A DNA stretch of 64,000 bases from Hyperoplus lanceolatus (GCA_026929865.2 CM049403.1:34160001-34224000), one strand, 5' to 3'. Numbered from the stretch's first letter, positions 42,376 to 54,296 are shown. Notes: generated from the sequence alone by a model not told the origin. Numbers and translations are program-made.

Positions 42376-44260
42376 GGACCGTATTTTATTGGATTTGGCA
42401 GCTCATGTGTCACTATGAAAATTTATGAATTAATATTTGTCTCATATTTATTGTTATCCGTCTTATTAGCCCATTGAAATTGCACAAAATGTCCTTATGT
42501 GTCTGTTTTACATTTAAAATTAGATTTTGAAGGATAGAAGTGGGAAAGAGGAAAAAGAGGGCGAGCAGAGTGTGGGATTTTTCACACGTCACGTGAGCTG
42601 ATGTAAAGGCGTAAACTGGTATAATAATTGATATAATAAAATGCATTTTTATTTTATCATCTGCTGTGTCAATTATTGATTTTGAGGGTGGCTAATTAAC
42701 GCAATGTACAATGTAATTTGTAAAAAAAAAAATGTGTGTGTTAAATTTTTTTAGAGAGAACAAGCCAGCAAACAAACAGTAGGCTGTAGTTTGGTTGAAA
42801 CAGCTACCAGACAATAAAGGCTATCTTATCTTATCTAGCACCCAGTCAAGTATGTTCCATAACACAAGTTAGTGGGAGCAGCTACAATCTAAATATTGAG
42901 TTATTTTAGTGAGAGTAGTTAAATGACAGCGAACATAGCTCTCAAACCAGGTTATTTCATTAGCACATACTAAACTGTACTTGTGAAGTGCACTACCACA
43001 TGGTACTATATCAAATCAAACATATCTGCACTCGATTCACAATCGTCAGCTTGGTTTAGCATGTTCCAACCGTTATCACCAACATTTGACAAGCGATTGT
43101 GATGTGCTAAAAATATATCTGCTGGTTAACTCACATGACTTCAGCAGAATTAATTAACTTCATCTTATATTTATATTCTACGGTGGCGCTGAGCATTCAC
43201 CAAATAAAAAAAAGTTTCACAGCAGGATCTCGTAATTGGTTCTTTCTTCCAGACGTTTATTCTTGTGGTCTCAGTCTATAACATGTATGTTAAGTATGTT
43301 GCAAGAAAGAGGGTTAAGTAACATAAAATAATATGGCAGCAAAAAATAATCATTTGTGATTTATTGGCCTTTTTAATTTTTTTACATGATTGTCTGATAA
43401 ACATCTGATTTTCAAATCTGGTTTACGATCCCTCAGGGCAGTGAAGTTGGCAGAAAAATATTTCAACTCTTTTAGGTGTAAAATTACAGGAAACTTCTGC
43501 GATTAAGTGTTTAAAGTAAATATTTTTATTAAACTCCAAAAGACACATGGCAATAATAACATCACTGTGTTCTCAGTGTTAATGTTTAATCTACATTTCT
43601 TTCAGTGTACACTACGTTTGGTCTTAAAATGGATTTAAGATAAGATAAGAAAGTCTGTTAACACTATAAATGTACAGCAGCTGATAGGAGTGAATAAGAC
43701 CAAGGTCCAGTCTGTTGAATGTGTCTGAAACTCTTACGGAGGAGGAGGAATAACTTTGTGTTGAAGTCACTGGCTGCAGGCAGCACTAAAGACACTTATA
43801 GCCCTATTCCATCACATGGGACCTACTCTACTCTTCTTTGGTCCTTTTCTTGAGGTTCTTTTCCATTACTAGATAGCAGCCATGATAGTACCATCTCTGT
43901 GTAGCAGGTCGGCATAGCGAAGTTAGCAGCTAAAGTTTCTGCTCAGTAGTCATCAGGGCGATCACTGTCAAATATTGTTTTTGTATGAAGTAAAGTTGAA
44001 GTACAACAGAGTATTAGGACGGGCTTGTCCCCTACATGGGGCATTCGGTGTATTGGAAAGTTTTCATGTCAACATCTCTAACACTTTGAAGAGAAAATTG
44101 AAAATACATCAGCAATTCAAGGGTCCGCAAACATGACCGAACCATTATGGCTTCAACAACAATCTGGTGAGGAAAGGGGCTCGACAATAGAAAGCCCTGA
44201 AACCCGCTGACTTCTCTTTAACCTTGGGGACAGACAGGAGCCCTCTACCCAGATAATGTT
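42374..44260. other. Intergenic, repeat traces only
   Basis: A LINE/SINE-like tail (AATAAAGGCTATCTTATCTTA, near 42811-42835) is the only element I can name. Possible MITE-like sequence lies near 43795-43930. No gene is seen. Confidence 0.35.
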
Positions 44261-44261
44261 T

Positions 44262-44762
44262 ATATAAAGGAGTAGATCACATTACCCCAGTTCTGAGGTC
44301 TTTACACTGGCTTCCTGTCACTCAAAGAATTGATTTCAAAATATTGATGTTGGTTTATAAAGCCCTAAATGGTCTAGGGCCAAAATATATTACTGATCTG
44401 CTGATACATTATGAGCCGTCCAGAGCCCTTAGGTCGTCTGGGACAGGTCTGCTTACAGTCCCCAGAGTTAGGACTAAACAAGGAGAAGCAGCTTTTAGTT
44501 TTTATGCACCAAATCTCTGGAACAAACTCCCAGAGAACTTGAGGTCTGCTGCAACTCTCAGTTCTTTTAAATCAAGTCTGAAGACTTTTCTGTTTCCATT
44601 TTAACCTGTCATTTTTATTTTATATAAATGTTATTCATTTGCTTTTAAACGTTTTATTCATTCGCTTTTCTGATGTGTATTTTAATCTTGCCCCTGTAAA
44701 GCACTTTGGGTGGCCTTGTGTCTGAATTGTGCTATAGAAATAAACTTGCCTTGCCTTGCCTA
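44262..44762 (+). mobile_element. LINE 3' end (CR1/L2/Rex-like)
   Basis: The frame up to TAA at 44604 gives LHWLPVTQRIDFKILMLVYK, ALNGLGPKYITDLL, RTKQGEAAFSFYAPNLWNKL and SSFKSSLKTFLF, the standard C-terminus of fish CR1/L2-type reverse transcriptases. The 3' UTR ends in CTTGCC repeats (44747-44761), typical of the target-primed tail of these elements. It is 5'-truncated. Confidence 0.75.
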
Positions 44763-45170
44763 AAGTATCCTATGATCAGACAGGTATGAAGGGGCAAGCC
44801 CATTTATGACTTTACAAGTCATGAAATGCACCTTAAATCCTTTTTTGACATGAATAAGGAGCCAGTGAAGGTAAGCCATAATTGGTTAAAATGTGATAAA
44901 ATTTTTATTCAGGAAATTAATCATTATAAGGATCTCTGCATTAAACAGGAGTGACCCCAGCTTGGCTTAATTGGAAAAAGTCTTATTGTCATTTTCTTTA
45001 TGTGCCGATCAAAACAATAATTAATTTACTTAATTATAATACTTGTATTAATTAATGTATTTACATAATTACTTAGTAAGTTAGTGTCGCATGCATTTGT
45101 AATTTTATTTTATTAACAGCGAGATTATATATAAAAGTAGCCAGTTGAAAAGTTAATTATAAATATGTCA
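44763..45170. other. Degenerate LINE-like 3' UTR, then AT-rich spacer
   Basis: GGAGCCAGTGAAGGTAAGCC with surrounding sequence resembles another LINE 3' UTR fragment. The rest shows nothing. Confidence 0.35.
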
Positions 45171-45279
45171 TTAAAGCTGGGGTGGAGGATTTGGGGAGAA
45201 AATGGCAGTTGGGATAGAGATTCGAATCCAAATACCTCAACCGCTCCACTTGTTCTCTTTGGTCCCTCCCCTATGGTCC
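45171..45279 (-). mobile_element. MITE family D, one half
   Basis: Starts TTAAAGCTGGGGTGGAGG. It is the reverse complement of the right part of the intact copy at 54297-54564 and breaks off at CTATGGTCC. Confidence 0.75.
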
Positions 45280-45523
45280 AAAAAAAATAATAATAAAATT
45301 TGCGCGGTCTGCTATATTTTGCCCTCAGTCCGCACCGTCCACTTGATCGTTGATGTTACTGCGTGCATACGTAATGACGTGCTTCGCGCGTTTTTAACTT
45401 CACTAGCGTTACACGCCAGAGAGTAGCCGCCGCTACTGTCACTTTCCCGCTATCCGTCTGTCATCCCAGGGACATACAACTTTCTCAAAAATCAACGGAT
45501 TGAAAATCGATGTAAGAAACAAC

Positions 45524-47409
45524 ATGTCATTTGTCAAGAAAAGGAAGGTCGACCAGGAGAAGCGCCAGTTTAAAACGGAATGGACCGATAAGTATTGCTT
45601 TTTTTACCGGACCATGCCAACTCAAAGCCGACATGCTTAATATGCATGCAGACCGTGGCTGTCATTAAATCTGACAACCTGAAGCGGCACTTTAACTGTC
45701 CGCATGCTGCCAGCTTTAATGGAAGTTTCCCCGAAACATCCGAGCAACGCAAATAAAAGATTGCAAGCATGTTGGCATCATACAAGCGGTCAGTTTCAAC
45801 AATGTGCAAAACGGCATCGGCACAAGAGAGCGCAACAGCTGCCTCATTACATGTTTCCTGGACGCTTGCTAAAGCTAAGAAGCCCTTTGCTGATGCAGAG
45901 TTGATTAAACAATGTGCAATTCACATGGCGGGTGAAGTCTTAAATCAAGAGGAACAAATCAAAACAAAAGTTGTGGAGCTATTAAAGCAGGTGCCGCTTT
46001 CGGCAAGCACAGCATCCAGAAGAGTGGAGGTTTTAGCGGAGGATTGCTTTTCCAGTCTACTCACCGATCTGAAGAAAGCCGAAGCCGGCATATCACTAGC
46101 CTTCGACTCATCTTGTGACCGAACCGACATGGAACAGCTGTCCGTGTTCGCAAGATTTTTTGATGGAAAGATCTTCCGTGACGAGCTGCTCTGTTTGCTC
46201 CCTCTGCCTGGGCGCACTACCGGGGAAACTCTGCTTTAACCAACTGACACTGTTCTGCGAAAAGAACGGCTTAGATGTCAAGTTGTGTCGGTTGTTACTG
46301 ACGGGGCTCCGTCAATGGTGGGACGACGTCAGGGCTTAGTAAGCAGGCTTTCCGCCGTTAACCCAACACTACTGGCATTTCACTGCATTATTCACAAGTC
46401 AATTTTGTGCGCAAAACTGTCTGAAGAAATGAAAGAGAGGATGGATACTGTGACACGACTAGTGAACTTTGTCCGTGAGAGCTGTAGTCTGCAGCATCGC
46501 CTGTTTGGAGCATTGCTCGAGGAAATGTCAGCTGAACACAAATATCTGTTGCTGCACAACGATGTTCGCTGGCTGAGTAAAGGCCGTGTGTTGGAGAGGG
46601 TGTGCGACCTGCGTGATGAACTTGTGTCATTTTTATCCAGCCTGCAGAGCCCCAAAGCCCGTGAATTTCTGGGCTTTCTAACTGACGCCAAGGTGTTGGC
46701 AGATGTTAATTTTTTGTGCGACATCATGTCTCATCTGAATCACCTTAACCTGCAGCTGCAAGGCAGGAACCACACTGTTGCTGACATGTGCGAAGCGATT
46801 GAAGCCTTCCGGTCGAAGCTGCACCTTCTGGAGAGAGACATTCAAGGGAGAAAGCTGCACTTCCCACGTCTGCGTGAGCATTTGGAGAAGAACAAAATGC
46901 AGGAAGATCCAGCAATGAAGGAGTTTGTGTCGAGCCTGGCAGAAAACTTCAAGGAACGATTTGAAAGCTCCCCTAAACTCTCAGGTGACATCCTCCTCTT
47001 CTTGAGACAGCCGTTTTCTGTGCCAGCTGACGGCGAGTGGACTGCAGAGGCCAAAAGGCTCGTGACATCCACAGATGAGGCTGCTCTTCAGATGGAGGTC
47101 TTGGAAATGGGAACATCTGATTTGCTCAAAGCTCAACACAAGGAGTCACTGCTGTGTGACTTCTGGATAAACCTGGTTCCCCAAGCTCGTTTCAAAAACA
47201 CCAGAGCTATTGCTATGCTGCTTCTCAAAATGTTCCCCTCAACATACATCTGTGAATCAGCATTTTCTGCAATGAATGCCATCAAGAGCCAGGACAGAAA
47301 CAGACTCTCAAATGCACACCTTGGACAGTGCCTCAGGATTGCCACAACAGATTACAGGCCTGACATCAGAAAGGTTGCCTCATCACGTCGCTCTCACTTC
47401 TCTCACTGA
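45524..47409 (+). pseudogene. hAT-superfamily transposase gene (GTF2IRD2/ZBED5-like), inactivated
   Basis: From ATG at 45524 (MSFVKKRKVDQEKRQFKTEW) it runs through a BED-type zinc-finger region (CLICMQTVAVIKSDNLKRH in a second frame), a RNase H-like core with TDGAPSMVG and HCIIHK, and ends with the hAT dimerisation region (YICESAFSAMNAIKSQDRNR) before TGA at 47407. The frame changes at a T-run near 45600, has a stop near 45756, and changes again near 46235 and 46304, so no full-length protein can be made. The last 374 residues are one clean frame. Such transposases are related to the domesticated GTF2IRD2, ZBED5 and FAM200 proteins. The breaks argue against domestication here. Confidence 0.8.
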
Positions 47410-48197
47410 TTGGTGAGTGAACAACATCTATTTATTTTTGTTATTTTGTCAATCTTTTAGTGGCTACACATCTTAATTAAAAACAAATTAATTAAAATAG
47501 AGAGAAGAAACAGATGATAAGACTGTAACTAACAGCGCCCAACTAATTGTTCAAATTTAAAACAGCAATTAAATAATATATTCCAAATAATATTAAAATA
47601 AAAGCAAATTAGGCTATAATGTTTGCCACAATCAAGCACATTATATTTTTTGTTGTTTAATGACTGATGTTATTTGCTATACATATTTAAAAAGTTTAAA
47701 ACTAATGTCACATATTGTGGTATCACATTTTAAAGTTAACTAACTAAAATCTCTCTGTCATCCTGTGTCTCTTAGAGAGGAAGGGAGAGACATAGAGAGG
47801 GAGAGTGCTATGAACACACTGATCTGGATGGATGGCACCAGACCCAATGTCCTGTTGAAGATACACTGCTGTTGCTGTTTAAGTCCTTATGTTCATGGCT
47901 GCTGCACTGCATGCCTGTTTGTTTGCTGGACTTTTTGTTTGCCGATGTTCCAGGGGCATTTTAATAAATTAATGTTAGGTTATTGACAAATTTTGTTTCA
48001 AGAGAGCATTTTGTTATTGTGTGACTCCTTACAGAGGGTATTTTAAATTACTACTTATAATTATAGTAATTGTATAAAAGGCTTTGACTTTTTATAGTGC
48101 CTGTGGCTTTAAGAGCAGTTAATACTCCAGGTATTAAGTTTGTGACAATGTAAGTGCCTGTTACTTTGTTTCCTTTATTTATATAAATAAATCAAAC

Positions 48198-48345
48198 AGA
48201 GCTGCAATCATTATACAGAAAAAAGTCATACACAAAATATATACTCAGATACTCAGGCAAAATAAACAAACTCCACATGACTGCGCCTGAGTATCTGAGT
48301 ATATATTCTGTATATGACTTTTTTCTGTATTATGATTGCAGCTCT
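48198..48345 (+). repeat. Long near-perfect hairpin (61-base arms, 26-base loop)
   Basis: Arms 48198-48258 and 48285-48345 are complementary at about 58 of 61 positions, starting AGAGCTGCAATCAT and ending ATGATTGCAGCTCT. It lies in the 3' noncoding part of the hAT element. Confidence 0.85.
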
Positions 48346-48594
48346 GAATATAGTCTGAAGCAAGCTACGTCTCCTCCTCCTCATTCCTTGCATTCTCATC
48401 GATGCACCATTCCTGGATGGTATTTAAACCTTATTGATCTAGCCCTCCTGCATTATCGCTAAAACAGTAATTATAATTAAAGCTAAATTTGCACATAAAA
48501 ATGGCGAATTAGAAAAATTTAATTACATTTCGGCCCTTCGCATGGCATGCTTGACCAAATTTGGCCCTCTGGAAAAACTAATTGGGGAACCCTG

Positions 48595-48738
48595 CTCTAC
48601 ACCAACAACATCGTGCCAAAGTGAATCGACAGTCCCAACAGCCAATAAGAACAGAGAATCGGAGCCTCGCTCTGATTGGTCAAAGTGTACAGCTCATGTT
48701 AACGTTGACCAATTAGAAATCACATACCCCAGCTTTAA
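48595..48738 (-). mobile_element. MITE family D, other half
   Basis: It runs from CTCTACACCAACAA to ATACCCCAGCTTTAA, the reverse complement of the left part of the intact copy at 54297-54564. With 45171-45279 it makes one MITE split by the hAT element. Confidence 0.75.
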
Positions 48739-49750
48739 GCTTTTCTTTAAAGGATAATACAATGAATCCTCAAATTACCAAATTAAACAGTGACTTCCAA
48801 GAACCTTTAGCAATTTATTCTGAAATTCTAGATATAAAATAAAACACACATTAAAATTCCCCTGATTGTCAACCGTAATGTAACCACCAAAACAAAGATA
48901 TATAGAAGATTTCTTTGTGCACATAATGTATATGTAATAGTATTAGTATTCTATACAACTAAGACAGAGCTTGACATACTTAGTTACAGCTGCTCATTAT
49001 GTTCAGGTTATACATCAAATTACTATAACAGTTTTATCAAATCATTCAAAAACCACCTCAGTGACCTCTGCCATAGAGATGCATTCTGATTCTGACCCTC
49101 CACACTCTTTCAGCCCGGCCTGGGTGGTAGGATGGCCTAAAGGAAAGACCAGTAACCATGAGTTCCTCAAAGTTATTCCTCCACCTCTCCACAAAATGCC
49201 CAGTTGACATTAGAGTTTGCTGATATCTGCCAATACCAGTGTTAAGAGCATATCGACCTAACCAAGGCCCAAAAGCTTCCTTGCTCCCAACAACTGTTTC
49301 CACAATAGAGGATTTGAAACTAAAAGGGAAAATTAATACAATTTATCTTGACGTGAGATTGTTTTTTTCACCTACTGTATTCAGGGTGGAAGATTTAAAA
49401 ATATATTTTTTACTTTCAACATTGAAGTTTACACTAATAAGCACTAAACACACACCACTGTATAAAAATACCTTCAGGGCAACATATCCAAAACGTATTT
49501 TTCAGTTTCAATTTCAGTGAAACTCTGTCAGGGCAATAGGGTGAGGCTGGATCTTGAATGACTCACAGAGTTAGTAAATGGTAATAGAAGCAAAACAACA
49601 TGATGAGTGTTATGAGCTTACTGGAAATGTGCCCACTTTGGTTTCCCTTTGTAGCAAACGGAAGTCAAGATACAAATAAAACGTTTATAACAGAGATAAA
49701 ATCCTATGCCCCTCCCAGAAATGTTCTTGTGCTATTTCTATCTTGATTCA
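48739..49750. other. Upstream flank of IFIT copy 2, no gene seen
   Basis: AT-rich sequence. Short open frames have no recognisable content. Confidence 0.3.
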
Positions 49751-49761
49751 TCACATATTTT

Positions 49762-49850
49762 AAGTTTCATTATGGTTATCTCAAAAACCAGCTCAACCAC
49801 ATCACCTTATTTAAAGCGAAGCAGAAGTGGGACAGGACTTATATTGTGCC

Positions 49851-49853
<3 letters not shown>
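49762..49853 (+). promoter_or_regulatory. IFIT-type promoter block (ISRE-like plus TATA), displaced
   Basis: AAGTTTCATTATGG (49762-49775) resembles an interferon-stimulated response element. TATTTAAAGCGAAGCAG at 49809 matches the TATA region of copy 3 (58419), and TTGTGCC follows in both. It then runs into a (TG)n at 49853. The rest of the copy 3 leader (CAGAAAACTACTGAG) reappears only at 51101, so the leader is either split by about 1.2 kb or this is an orphan promoter. Confidence 0.5.

Positions 49854-49883
<30 letters not shown>
49853..49883 (+). repeat. (TG)n microsatellite
   Basis: A short TG run at the point where homology to the copy 3 leader stops. Confidence 0.85.
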
Positions 49884-49885
<2 letters not shown>

Positions 49886-50780
49886 ATATCCTAAAGGAAG
49901 AAAACATACACCTCCATCTACCATTTAGTACACCAACAGTACATTTTTGGGTTTCTGACTATCTGACCAAGCATTGAGACATGTTTGCTAAAGTAGCCAA
50001 TGATTTAACATTACAGCTTGGGTTTGCAGGCAGATTACAGGTATAGATGATATACCGAAGCTACATAAAGTTGTATTCTTTGTTGCACACACGTTTTAAA
50101 TAAGCCATTGCCAGTGTGAAGTGATATTCCTGCAAACCGAACCACAGTTTTATAAACATTACCACACGCATAAACACTGGTCACTTCTTTTACATTGTGA
50201 TGACATCCAGAAGCCACATAAGTTATGGCTCCTCTGGTCACCTTACTCAAATGCAATAATTGCAATGTGATAACTCGGGAAAAAAATAGGAAAAGACAGG
50301 ATGAGGGAATAATTAGCTTCCTGCATCTTTTTGCAGTTTCCAGCTAATAATGATTTTTTAATAAGCTTCATCTTGGTCGTCTATAAAGTGTCTAAACATC
50401 TACAACACTGATATTAAACTGCTCAGTCAGTAATGTAGTCAAATAAAATAAAATTACAGAAATCAAAATTCTTGACTTTCAGCGAGTGCGTTAGGACCCA
50501 ACACTGTTCAAAGCTAATCTTTAAAGTTTCAGAACTTTTTAGAAAATTTCCATAAAAGCAGTAATTTACAAAACCTGGACAGCAAGCTCAAACTGTCAAA
50601 GAAGCAGCAATCAAGTGTTCAATTGATTTCAACCAGGATGTGCGGATATGCATGTGTAATGTTGGAAAGGTTTCCTTCAAAAGTCGTAAACACGAAAAAG
50701 AAAAAAAAAACATATGAAGGAGAAAGAAAGGACTAAAGTGATACTGCAGGACCTCAGCACGTGTCTTTGACCAATTGGAC
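49884..50780. other. Spacer, no gene seen
   Basis: No supported feature. Confidence 0.3.
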
Positions 50781-50784
50781 TCTT

Positions 50785-51128
50785 GAAATGAAACCACCCA
50801 TTGAACTCAGTCCAGTTAAAAGACGGCACATGCCTGTTGTAAGGACGCCCAGCCTACAGTGAAATGTTTTCTCAGAGAGACCAAATCTGCTGGGATCAAA
50901 CGGTGCTGGGAGGGTTTATGAGTAACAATGGTGAGAGAACAGAGCCACACAGCAACGTTTGGAAAAGGCATTGGGCCTAGATGGGTGAGATCCAACAGGG
51001 CGAGGGAGACAGGAAGGGGAAGGGAGGGAGGGAGGGGAGGAGATCCCAACGGAGCATCAAACTGAGCAGAAATCAGCCGAACTTATATTCAGAAAACTAC
51101 TGAGACAAGAAACAAGCTTGATAATGTG
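50785..51128 (+). promoter_or_regulatory. IFIT copy 2 proximal region and start-codon exon
   Basis: The exon ends ATAATGTG|GTGAGT (ATG 51124-51126, donor 51129). ATGTG joins the exon at 52902 to give MCAARSQPTLESKLEALQC. The leader CAGAAAACTACTGAGACAAG matches copy 3. A GAAATGAAACC site at 50785 (one base short of an ISRE spacing) and TTAAAA at 50816 may serve as a proximal promoter. The block at 49.76 kb is the alternative. Confidence 0.55.
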
Positions 51129-51163
51129 GTGAGTTGCTGCTTCTGCTTTTCATATAATTATAG

Positions 51164-51284
51164 GGTAACACTTTACAATAAGGTACACAGAAAAAGAGTA
51201 GTTACTGTTCCAAAAAAGAGTAGTAACTACTCTTTTGGGACGGGTAAATACACTTTTTTGTGTACCTTATTGTAAAGTGTTACC
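51164..51284. mobile_element. Small palindromic hAT MITE with perfect 8-base target duplication
   Basis: The ends are GGTAACACTTTACAATAAGG and its exact inverse. AATTATAG lies on both sides (51156-51163, 51285-51292). The 121-base element can fold into one hairpin. It lies 35 bases inside intron 1 of IFIT copy 2 and is absent from copies 1 and 3. Confidence 0.85.
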
Positions 51285-51409
51285 AATTATAGGATTAAAT
51301 GAGTAGTATGAATTTTATTTATTTTATTTTATTTATGGTATATCTTCTTTGTTCACTTTGAGCCACAGGCATTTTAAATGTTGGACTTTATTTCTTTCTT
51401 TTTTCTAAA

Positions 51410-52567
51410 AATTACTGATCCAATTCAAAGTGGTTCATAGGGCACATATCTCTTATCCACAATTTACCCTGATGTTAGTCCACTGTGCGTAAATGTAACA
51501 TCTATGAAGCCTCTCTACTTCATATGTATTGGTTGTGCCCCAGCCTTAACACATTCTGGGTAGAGGTCTTTCAAACATTATCTCAGGTGTTAAACATCAA
51601 GTTGGAACCAAAACCTCTAATGGCACTTTTTGGGGTCACTGACGAGGTGGTTGGATTAACTGCAGTTTTTGTTTAAGTCTTTATTGAACATGGTTAAAAA
51701 AAAAAATACAAACAAAAATAAAAGGATTGAGCAGTAAAAAAGGAAAGAAATAAATTAAAAACAAACCAATGGGATCCTCAGGATCCTGAGCAACAAATAC
51801 ATAACTCGAATAACATAGTTCATGTTCAAAAGGGAAGAAGTTAAGAAAAAGCTTTTCTGGTCCTACCCCCTCTTATTTTTTATGATTGTTTACAAAAAAA
51901 TAAATGTTCAGTATGAATCAGTCAGTGTCTATTATGTTGATGTTTCAGCTCGTGGGTTAAACAAATCAAAACTTTTCGACAAGACAAAACAAAATAAAAT
52001 AATGGAACAGTAATATATAATAATATAATGGTTGGGTGAGGCCCGGGGGGGGAGCCACACTGCCCTGGGGCAGACTGATGGGGAAGGCTGTCTTGCCGAA
52101 GGACACAACAACCATGGCACTGGTGGCAGAGGGGGCGACGGATCATGGCCAACCCGCTCCTGCCCTAGTTAAGCGACGTACTATATCTTTTGCCTCTCTT
52201 CTGGCCCGGCGAGCCATTCTGTTGAGGTGGAGGGAACCTGTCCCGCCCACTCATACACAATGGCTGAGAGATGTTATGTCCTGTCTTAAGATGGAGAAAA
52301 TGAGGTACTCGCTTCGGCATTCCAGTGCAGGGTTTCAGAAAGCATGGGGACCTTTTCTGGCCTCATTTCAGGTTCTGTGAACTGGCAGTGACTTGGGAGG
52401 GATTACTTTTGGGTATTTTGATGTTTATTTTATTTTATTGTTTGTTTCGATGTAAGTGGCATAAGTAGTTTTTTATTTATTCTTTCATACTACCTGTCTG
52501 TAACAAATTAACAACTTTTCACTTTTCTATTCAAAAAAACTAATAAAAATATCTTGATTTAAAAAAA
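51410..52567 (+). mobile_element. L1/Tx1-like LINE C-terminal fragment in IFIT copy 2 intron
   Basis: Plus-strand frames read KCNIYEASLLHMYWLCPSLN (Cys-rich tail) at 51485-51676, then ARRAILLRWREPVPPTHTQW and MRYSLRHSSAGFQKAWGPF at 52200-52380, with an A-rich 3' end. About 430 bases of other sequence, beginning with TTTAAGTCTTTATTGAACATGG, interrupt it. Confidence 0.6.
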
Positions 52568-52901
52568 ATACTGATTTGTTTTCTGAAAGTTGTTTTAAAC
52601 ACTGGCAAGAAACATACTTCTGCTGGAGAAATTCTGCATTCAGCTTTTTTGGTTTTATTTGAATGATTTACATTTTTCTTCAAAAAAGGAACCAGACATA
52701 AAAACCTGTAATGTGTTTCCTCAGTGGTAGTTAATGCTCTACTTTCAGCTGTCTTCTTTATTATTGTAAGTTTTTGTCTTTTTAAAAAGTTAACGAAACC
52801 TTTTCTTTCCAGCATATTATTTGTATTTAGTGTCTGTACAATACTTTGAAACCTCCACATGAGTCTGATCATTTACCATTGTTGTTTTCATTCTCCTTCA
52901 G

Positions 52902-54174
52902 TGCTGCTCGGAGTCAACCAACACTGGAGTCCAAACTGGAGGCCCTGCAGTGCCACTTCACCTGGGATCTGGACGAAGGCGATAAAAAACTCTTCCGGCT
53001 CAGGGACAAGCTGGTGGACATCGGGACAGAGGAGGGAAACCGCTGGCTGGGTCACATCTACAACCTGAGGGGGTACATCCAGTACAAGCTGGGCTTCACC
53101 GAAGACGCCCAGAGCTTCTTCACCAAGGCTGCAGAGGCTTTCTGCAACATCAGAGAAGCAGATGAAGGTCCGTGGTTAGTGGTGAACTATGGGAACCTGG
53201 CCTGGCTGCACCATCTCCTGGGAGACCAAGGAAAGAGTCAGGATTACCTGTCAAAGGTCGACGCCCTGAGGCAGAAATACCCATCTCCACCCCAGCACGA
53301 GCTCCATGCAGAGACCTACGCTGAGAAAGCCTGGACCCTGATGAAGTTCAGCAGAGACAAGCAGCTGCTGGCTGTAGATTACTTTGAGAAAGCCATCGGG
53401 ATGCAGCCGGAGATGGTGGAGTGGAACTCCAGCTATGTCTTATTGTTAAGGAATGATTTCAAGTATGACCACACAAAGCTGGAGGATGAAATCCTGGAGA
53501 AAATGAGAATCGCCAAAGAGCAGGATCCGAAGGACTTGTACCTCGCTGTTCAGTATCTTCACCTACGTGCCAAGAAAGAAGAGAGAATTGATAAAGATGA
53601 AGCACGTGAGTTAGCCACAAAGGTTTTGAGAAATCCTGCAAGTAGCTACAGTGGTTTGAACACATTAATTTGGGTTTATAGAGAGTATGTATCTGTAGAA
53701 GAGGCCACATTCTTGGCAGAGGTGGCCCTGGAAAACCATCCATCTGAGCGTTATCTGAAGAGATGTGCAGCACTTCACTACAAATGGATCATTTGGAGGG
53801 ACAGGCATCCAGATCAAAACACATTACAAAGAGCAATCAGTCTCCAGGAGGAGGTGATCTCTCTTTATCCTGATTCGTCACTTTTGAAGAAAATAGATCT
53901 CGCAAATATGTACGCAAAGACAGATTGGGGCAAGTCTAGAGCTGAGCAGATGTACCAGGAACAGCTGGGAATGGATCTGGAACCCGCAGATGAACAGATG
54001 CTCTACAACCGCTATGCAAATTATTTATTCTTCATTCGAGAGAATAGCTTCAAGTCAATAGAATATCACATGAAGGCGGCAGAGATACCGGAGCAATCCT
54101 TCTACCGTCGCAACAGCATCAGAGTTCTGGAGAAAGATAGGGACAGACGCAGTACCAAATGTGTGGAGAAATAG
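52902..54174 (+). CDS. IFIT copy 2, main exon; C-terminus altered by a 1-base loss
   Basis: Interferon-induced TPR protein; expected to act in the cytosol on non-self RNA. It starts after TTCTCCTTCAG (52891-52901) and joins ATGTG at 51124, predicting about 425 residues. TPR helices are clear: NRWLGHIYNLRGYIQYKLG, EGPWLVVNYGNLAWLHHL, KAWTLMKFSRDKQLLAVDYF and YRNSIRVLEK near the end. Relative to copy 3, one base is missing at about 54150-54158 (CAGTACCAAATGTG for CAGGAACCCAAGGTG). The frame therefore ends KCVEK at TAG 54172-54174 instead of running on through the GEIEEFLE-type tail shared by copies 1 and 3. The TPR body is intact, so a functional protein is plausible. Confidence 0.85.
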
Positions 54175-54296
54175 AGGAGTTTCTGGAAAGCCTGCCAAAC
54201 CTGTAGTGTTTTAACAGCACTGTTTTCAATCCAGACAGAAATGTAAGTGTTGCCATCACCTAAGAAATATGTACATAGACATTTGGAAAACTTTCA

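Larger units (their letters stand above)
45280..48594 (+). mobile_element. hAT transposon inserted in MITE D
   Basis: It carries a decayed hAT transposase gene (45524-47409). The right end is GGGGAACCCTG at 48584-48594, a plausible hAT terminus. The matching CAGGGTTCCCC is not seen at the left, where MITE sequence passes directly into an A-rich run, so the left end is deleted. Twelve MITE bases (CTCCCTGACACG) are missing at the junction compared with the intact MITE. Confidence 0.65.

Noticed and set aside
45945..47345. Minus-strand open frames over the hAT transposase
   Set aside because: They are shadows of the transposase read on the + strand.
45524..47409. Domesticated GTF2IRD2/ZBED5-like host gene
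   Set aside because: At least three frame changes and a stop, plus location between transposon ends, indicate a dead transposon.
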